Part shown: piece after piece, positions 55,101 to 59,221 of the stretch
Layout of the letters: every line of letters starts with the position of its first letter
Position numbering within the stretch: the first letter of the stretch is position 1
Assembly: GCA_028339355.1 (NCBI GenBank)
Contig: JAOLBX010000010.1
Span: 1 to 59,221, forward strand
Direction: 5' to 3'
DNA: 59,221 nt
Source of the DNA: Bacteroidia bacterium
GTDB taxonomy: Bacteria > Bacteroidota > Bacteroidia > NS11-12g > UBA9320
Notes under the pieces: generated by a model
Databases searched by the model: none
What the model saw: the letters and a program-made list of their open reading frames with translations, nothing else
What the model was told of the DNA's origin: nothing
Made by a program: the position numbers and the translations under genes

Positions 55101-55139
55101 AGTGCTCCTATTTCCGGGCAGGTCGAAGTGGTGTATTAA
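52113..55139 (+). CDS. T9SS type B exported protein with DUF7948-like, SBBP and PKD domains
   Basis: 1008 residues. Signal peptide MKCRCLIVVLIFFSLTSFSQ. About 30-270 match the DUF7948-like N-terminal domain (YEFVPNHGQWHPLALYKANI). About 270-740 are SBBP-type beta-propeller repeats (WGTYLGGGGADALYSIKLDN; YATYFGGNVTGDHVDGG). Two PKD domains follow (HIWDFGDGTTSSDINPSHTF; FRWDFGDGNSSTDPQPSFDY), then a C-terminal type B sorting domain (LYNVFTPNDDDLNDCFKLDG; YNRWGEKVFEA; SGTYFYLLWF) like gliding-motility C-terminal domains. It is likely exported by T9SS and kept on the surface or released as an adhesin. ATG 52113 is chosen because the promoter overlaps the GTG. Convergent with the next giant protein. 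Confidence 0.88.
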   Translation: MKCRCLIVVLIFFSLTSFSQQVHTTASYPKYEFVPNHGQWHPLALYKANIPYGNLYLESTGMVYDLVHPDDYNKILQRKHDNQAIENIEIPRRHSVRLRFEGIKYAPKTHLNHIQEHYYNFYLGSDKSKWATKLYPGGEVVYDQVYEDIDFEITGINDIKYQWVVYNPTSQKIKKIKTVIEGAEALSIENGTIKIKTTVGTLIDDEPYVYQEIDGEIIQLNCSYTLQDSTIGYTISSEINPNYPLIIDPKLIFSTYSGSVGDNFGYTATYDSKGSLYAGGIVNGGEGPYPITSGVFDPTWNGGEGQSPANLPCDISLSKYDSAGSKLLWATYLGGSKDEYPHSLVVDRNDDLLVLGTTYSPNFPTSKDCFDSTHAGGTDILVSKISEDGTKLLGSTFIGGERNDGLNENSALKYNYSDDFRGDILTDDDGNIFVASCTFSDSMPVVAEIQSTKSAGYDGYAFELTGDCKSMLWGTYLGGGGADALYSIKLDNRENIFIGGGTSSTNLPTSDTVYSKNNNGKTDGILAIFNKTNKSLKRLTYWGTEEYDQIYFIDIDAQGRVYATGQTEGDIKQTPGTFGESSKGQFFFRIDTLLEKIDIETTFGNTIGAPNLTPSAFLVDVCEHIYFSGWGSNVDPNNHPGNSDNMPISADAEQKTTDGNDFYVIVLDKNASGLLYATYFGGNVTGDHVDGGTSRFDKKGVIYQSVCSSCPPSSDGQQTQVSDFPTSAGAVYETNPSVRCSNASFKIDLQIKSAVIADFIAYPTIGCGPLLVQLTNRSTLGDKHIWDFGDGTTSSDINPSHTFDNPGIYTITLTVIDSNTCNISSVYTREIQVLAQSVADFTAEYNGCENELIITNKSINGFSFRWDFGDGNSSTDPQPSFDYKIPGDYDITLFVNEGTLCESQHTESVAVSDKITPQITLYNVFTPNDDDLNDCFKLDGKNLECKDFKMKIYNRWGEKVFEANDPYACWNGRRNSTGNLLPSGTYFYLLWFGNKNSAPISGQVEVVY

Positions 55140-55293
55140 GGTATTTAATTAAATGCTCAATTGCTGCTTACTCAATTGAACTTCAGCACTAGAGAGAAGA
55201 GATAAAGATTAATGAATTTACTTTTTACTTCATCACGTATTCTTACTCCTATAGTAAAACATATTGAGGGAGACATCTATCTTGAAAAAAATA

Positions 55294-55329
55294 CAAAAAA
55301 ATAGGTCACCAATGGCAACCTATTTTTTA
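55294..55329. terminator. bidirectional terminator between the two convergent T9SS genes
   Basis: AAAAAATAGGT (55295-55305) pairs with ACCTATTTTTT (55318-55328) around a 12-nt loop; A-run on one side and T-run on the other let it serve both strands. Confidence 0.75.
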
Positions 55330-55342
55330 TTTTAATTCTTAA

Positions 55343-58300
55343 CTATTTGTAAATCGAAAACTTACTAATTTTTTTACCACTAGTCGTTTCTAAATCTATG
55401 AAATATACTCCTGTAGGATATGAAGACACATCAAGTTTTTCAAAACCAGATTTCAATATTGGCATTTCTATTCCCGACATGTTGTATATTTTCAACTCAA
55501 TGATGTCGCGATTAACTTGTACATTTAAAATGTCCCGAGCTGGATTTGGGTATATGTTTAAAACGACTCTGTTCGCATCAAATTTCACCATTCTAATGTC
55601 TGATAAAGTATGTGTACCATCAAAATCTATCTGATTTAATCGATACAAAACTTTATTCGTTAGTATTGGGATACTATTATCAATAAAATCATATTTCTGA
55701 ATTTCATAACTATTTCCGTGACCAGCTTTAAAACCTATTTTAGTAAACGTAATACCTCCGTCTATTGAGCGTTCCACTTCAAAAACTTTATTGTTTAATT
55801 CACTAGCGGTAGTCCAATTAAGCTCAGCTTTGCGTCCAGCGATTGGTATTGCATCAAATTGAATCAATTCTACCGGAAGTGGCCCACCTCCAAGATTAGC
55901 TCCACCACCTGCTCCTACTCCTGAGAAACCATTACTAAAGATTCCTGTAACACATAAGCCGTCATTATCATAAGTAGAATCAAGTGTTGTTAATGTAGGG
56001 TAAACTCCTTGTGCAATAGTACTCGAACCGATTGTGTTTGTTGTTTTAAATAACTGAATATCATTCGAATACAAGCCTGTTACCGCATTCCAACCTGATA
56101 GCTCCTCTGCAGAATAATACATTGCTATTTTAACGTTTGCTGAAGAACTATTTGAAGTCGGAGTAATTTTTATCGTCTTAGAAAATATCCGTCTATCTGC
56201 ATCTGTTAGTGTATCAAAGTTTGTGGCAGAAGTTCCTATTGCATCAATTTCGACAGTTGTATTTCCAAAGTCATGTGAACTATTGTTCCAGATTTTGGCA
56301 ATAATTTTTCCATTTGAAGAATAATAAGTAGCCGAATCGTTGCCACCTAAATTAAGGGTTTTGCTGTATGATCCGGTTTCGATTCCACCACCTGTAATCG
56401 AATCATTATCAGGACCTGCAATTGCAAAATCATCTACTAAAAATCCGGCTCTACTAAATCCTGAAGAGAAATTATTACTAACTTTCCAAAGTACTCTGAA
56501 ACAAACATTTTCATTTCCTGCCAATGATGAAACATCATGAGACGTTGTTGATTTATTATAATTATTTGTCCAACCGATTCCATCACTAAATATATGGTAA
56601 CTTATTTCCGTTCCTCCAGGTCCTCTATTGTACCAACCTGTTCCTCCAGAAGTATTGGTACCTAATAAGGACCATGTTTTACCTTTATTCGTTGAGTATT
56701 CTACTCTTGCAGCCATCGGACCATTAGAGTATTGTATTTCCATACTTTTTTTGAAGCTAAGTGTATAGGTCCCTGAAGCTGAGAAGTTGAAATTAGGAGT
56801 CAGTAATTCACACTCGATATCAGTATCTGTCATGTCTCCATCCAAATCTGTAACCCACGCATTTGATCCATTGTAATGACTGGTAAAATAATTAGTTGGT
56901 GCACCTCTTTCCCATAATTGAGTAGCACCTGAAACTATCCGACCTCCAAAATGGTGTGCATTACTTTCCATATCTCCTCCCATTGCATTGGTATATGGCA
57001 CTCCTTGATTGGGGATTACTTGAATATAATCAGTTTTTGTAAGTGTAGTTGTTCCGTTAATTCTCAGAGCGACTGTATGATAACCTCCTGCTCCAAAAGT
57101 ATAAGAAGGGTTCTGGTCTGTTGATTCATAGATACCATCAAAATCCCACTGCCAACTAGTAGCCCCATAAGAATCGTCATAAAAATCAACTTCAGTTCCT
57201 GCATATACAACTATTTGTTCTACACCAAACTGAGGATCAACTCTTTCTGAGAAAAAAGCAGTTGTATACATCCCTCTACCAAGAGTAGAAGCCATAACCA
57301 TTGAATCAGATGCTCTGTATTGTAACATGTCAACTCTACAATTGGCTAATCCAGTATTTGAAGCTTCCCATGCAGTACTTGCTCCATTTAAATTGGTAGT
57401 GCTCCAGACACCAAGTTCTGTTGCCAACAATGCACTATCTCCTCCTATCGGGCTAAACAATACGCCACGAATCGGCATATCTGGTAAATCCCCTTCAACT
57501 GAGGTCCATGAATTTCCTGTATTTGTTGATTCCCAAACACTGGTAGTTCCATAGTTAGAATAGGTAACTAACAAATGCGTCGCATCATTTGGATCTTCTG
57601 CTATACAACTCACTGTTGCACTAGTAGGAAGTCCAGTTGATATATTAGTCGCACTTGGGGTGCCATTAGCGGAAGTAATTCTAACCACTCTTCCGGCTTC
57701 AGTTCCAACATAAATATTTGTAGGAGTACTTGGTGAGACCAAAATAGTTGAAGCTTGACTGCTATTCATTGCAGTAACTGAAAAGTTAGTAGCAGTAATT
57801 GCCCCACCTATTCCAGCTCTTCTATAAATGTAGCCAGCATCTGAAGCTGAGTATAATATCTTATTATCACTATCATAATCAGAAGCATTTATAAAATTTC
57901 CTTTGCTATTCGCATCGTAAGTTTGTGTTAGAAAACCATCAGTAGTTATGTAAACATTGTTATTCGTGTAAGCAGATAACTGAGTGTCTGGATCTTCCTG
58001 ATCAATATGACAATATCCTCCATCACCACCTGTTACTTCATCAGTAGCATTTACACCTGCTTTGCGGTATCGTTGGGTACCATTGTCCTGAGCACCCGTA
58101 AGGAAATAATTTGTTCCCGCAGTTGGATGCATTGCTCCAGCATAATATTGGGTAACATTATAGCTATTGTTAAGCGGAGTCCAGGTTGGTTTAGTTGTAG
58201 CAACTTCTTTTGTAAGATATATTCCTCCATCATTCCCATTTAACATGGTATCCGAACTATTTGGATAGTAAACCAAAGCATGATGATCTGAATGAACTTC

Positions 58301-59221
58301 AGAATATCCTCCACAACCAACCCAAGATGATAATTGTGACCAGGTTGATCCTTCGTCATTAGTTCGAAATATATTGATCCCAGCAACGGTCAAAACTTCT
58401 TCATCATTGGGATCAACCACACCAATGAGATTATAAAAAGCTTGGTTTCTTGTGAAATCTGTAGAAACAGTACTACCGCACTGGTCAGTCCAAGAAATAT
58501 CGGTACAGGTTGTCCAGTTAGTTCCACCATCAGTACTTTTCATTATTTTCTGGATACTATAGCTAGAACCTTGAACTAATGCATAAACATAATCGGTATT
58601 AGAAGGAGCACAAACTAGCTCAATTCTTTGTTCATTAGTAGCATCTGCATCATAAACTCTTGACCATGTTTTAGCTGAATCTGTAGATCTATAAATTCCA
58701 TCTGTATTAAATATCCCATTTGACGCGAACCATGTTTTACCATCAGCTGCTAATTCTAAATCTGCAATTCTGTTAAATTCAGTTCTAACAGTATAAGGAT
58801 CCAAAACTCTTGTAAATGAAGTGCCTCCATTAGTTGATCTATAAATTCCGCCATTGTTGACATATTGATATGCTCTAGTTCCTGCAACTAGATTGCCACC
58901 ATTATCTACAACTAATTTCTGAATATAGCTGTAACTATCCCCTGTTGTTGATCCTAGTTGGAGCCAAGTATCTCCTCCATCTGTACTTTTCCAAATCCCA
59001 TCCCCTCTTACAGCATCAGTATTAAAGAATCCTTCACCAGTTCCGAAATACATAATACTTGGATTTGAAGGATCTTGTGCCATAGCTGTAATGGCCATAT
59101 TGCCAAAAAATTCATTGACAGGTGTCCATTCTATTTTGTCAGCAAAAATGTTAGTTGTTTTCCATAAACCACCTGCAACAGAGCCTGCAAAAACTGTTTT
59201 ATTTGTTGCATCTGCAGCATC
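55343..59221 (-). CDS. giant T9SS type A exported protein with sialidase/BNR-type and PKD domains (5' end cut by window)
   Basis: At least 1292 residues; the frame is open to the right edge, so the start and signal peptide lie outside. The visible first ~620 residues carry many BNR/sortilin-like repeats (DGIWKSTDGGDTWLQLGS; NGGIYRSTNGGTSFTRV; KIMKSTDGGTNWTTC), forming a beta-propeller. A PKD-like domain follows (SYGATSWQWDFDGIYESTDQ), then a probable jelly-roll region (about 720-920: TYTLSFKKSMEIQYSNGPMA), and the type A sorting tail (NIYPNPARDILNVQVNR; SSYPTGVYFIDLETTSGKKI SKFS). A secreted adhesin or glycan-acting protein is likely; sialidase catalytic residues are not evident. Confidence 0.87.
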   Translation of the reverse strand, partial: DAADATNKTVFAGSVAGGLWKTTNIFADKIEWTPVNEFFGNMAITAMAQDPSNPSIMYFGTGEGFFNTDAVRGDGIWKSTDGGDTWLQLGSTTGDSYSYIQKLVVDNGGNLVAGTRAYQYVNNGGIYRSTNGGTSFTRVLDPYTVRTEFNRIADLELAADGKTWFASNGIFNTDGIYRSTDSAKTWSRVYDADATNEQRIELVCAPSNTDYVYALVQGSSYSIQKIMKSTDGGTNWTTCTDISWTDQCGSTVSTDFTRNQAFYNLIGVVDPNDEEVLTVAGINIFRTNDEGSTWSQLSSWVGCGGYSEVHSDHHALVYYPNSSDTMLNGNDGGIYLTKEVATTKPTWTPLNNSYNVTQYYAGAMHPTAGTNYFLTGAQDNGTQRYRKAGVNATDEVTGGDGGYCHIDQEDPDTQLSAYTNNNVYITTDGFLTQTYDANSKGNFINASDYDSDNKILYSASDAGYIYRRAGIGGAITATNFSVTAMNSSQASTILVSPSTPTNIYVGTEAGRVVRITSANGTPSATNISTGLPTSATVSCIAEDPNDATHLLVTYSNYGTTSVWESTNTGNSWTSVEGDLPDMPIRGVLFSPIGGDSALLATELGVWSTTNLNGASTAWEASNTGLANCRVDMLQYRASDSMVMASTLGRGMYTTAFFSERVDPQFGVEQIVVYAGTEVDFYDDSYGATSWQWDFDGIYESTDQNPSYTFGAGGYHTVALRINGTTTLTKTDYIQVIPNQGVPYTNAMGGDMESNAHHFGGRIVSGATQLWERGAPTNYFTSHYNGSNAWVTDLDGDMTDTDIECELLTPNFNFSASGTYTLSFKKSMEIQYSNGPMAARVEYSTNKGKTWSLLGTNTSGGTGWYNRGPGGTEISYHIFSDGIGWTNNYNKSTTSHDVSSLAGNENVCFRVLWKVSNNFSSGFSRAGFLVDDFAIAGPDNDSITGGGIETGSYSKTLNLGGNDSATYYSSNGKIIAKIWNNSSHDFGNTTVEIDAIGTSATNFDTLTDADRRIFSKTIKITPTSNSSSANVKIAMYYSAEELSGWNAVTGLYSNDIQLFKTTNTIGSSTIAQGVYPTLTTLDSTYDNDGLCVTGIFSNGFSGVGAGGGANLGGGPLPVELIQFDAIPIAGRKAELNWTTASELNNKVFEVERSIDGGITFTKIGFKAGHGNSYEIQKYDFIDNSIPILTNKVLYRLNQIDFDGTHTLSDIRMVKFDANRVVLNIYPNPARDILNVQVNRDIIELKIYNMSGIEMPILKSGFEKLDVSSYPTGVYFIDLETTSGKKISKFSIYK

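Noticed and set aside
1-59221. CRISPR arrays, rRNA genes, insertion sequences or prophage
   Set aside because: No regularly spaced repeats, rRNA-like sequence, transposase or integrase motifs were seen on either strand.

Overview
The window is AT-rich DNA from a member of the Bacteroidota, most likely a free-living, probably marine, relative of the Flavobacteriales. The evidence is two proteins with type IX secretion (T9SS) sorting domains plus a third small one, two TonB-dependent/SusC-like receptors, a pair of DUF6089 proteins in front of uppS-bamA, A-rich leaders without Shine-Dalgarno sequences, and many copies of the Bacteroidota -7 promoter element TAnnTTTG. No rRNA, CRISPR array, phage or transposase was seen. 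Most of the window is ordinary chromosomal housekeeping DNA.

Layout. 1-9.6 kb: glycosyltransferase, serS, a TonB receptor, a frameshifted metallopeptidase, a secreted Kazal-like protein, a metallo-beta-lactamase-fold hydrolase, malic enzyme (maeB) and a GNAT. 9.6-16.2 kb: purL on the minus strand, then a VIT-type transporter and dxs (which has no ATG start). 16.3-26.8 kb: a broken FGE-fold gene, rlmG, and a long minus-strand run: YHYH protein, YwqK-type lipoprotein and SCO1 (one tight operon), a GT39-like membrane glycosyltransferase, and two Fe-S electron-transfer genes separated by a large TonB-type receptor. 26.9-27.4 kb: tRNA-Phe followed by a decayed GIY-YIG gene and a second copy of the tRNA 3' end plus terminator. 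27.4-36.9 kb: RidA, a 3HCDH-type protein, an OmpA-family protein, the DUF6089-DUF6089-uppS-bamA operon, an AlbA_2 regulator and a nitronate monooxygenase. 37-44.7 kb: a truncated DUF2236 gene, a FAD oxidoreductase, acyl-CoA dehydrogenase, HU, an S66 carboxypeptidase, GtrA, folK, WbqC and accA. 44.8-52 kb: tRNA-Asp, a UDP-xylose cassette (ugd, UDP-glucuronate decarboxylase, acyltransferase), an outer-membrane protein, Kdo transferase and lysS. 52.1-59.2 kb: two very large T9SS-exported proteins in convergent orientation, the second cut by the right edge.

Together the genes cover cell-envelope building (uppS, bamA, waaA, ugd/uxs, GtrA, GT39, S66 peptidase), central metabolism (maeB, purL, dxs, accA, folK) and translation (serS, lysS, two tRNAs, rlmG). 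Four genes are visibly damaged (M48-like peptidase, FGE-like protein, GIY-YIG nuclease, DUF2236 protein). The most interesting signals are the tRNA-Phe/GIY-YIG/duplicated tRNA-tail unit, promoters whose -7 element lies only 4-7 nt before the start codon in about nine genes, and the YHYH-YwqK-SCO1 operon. Functions are assigned by reading motifs and remembered family features; no database search was run.
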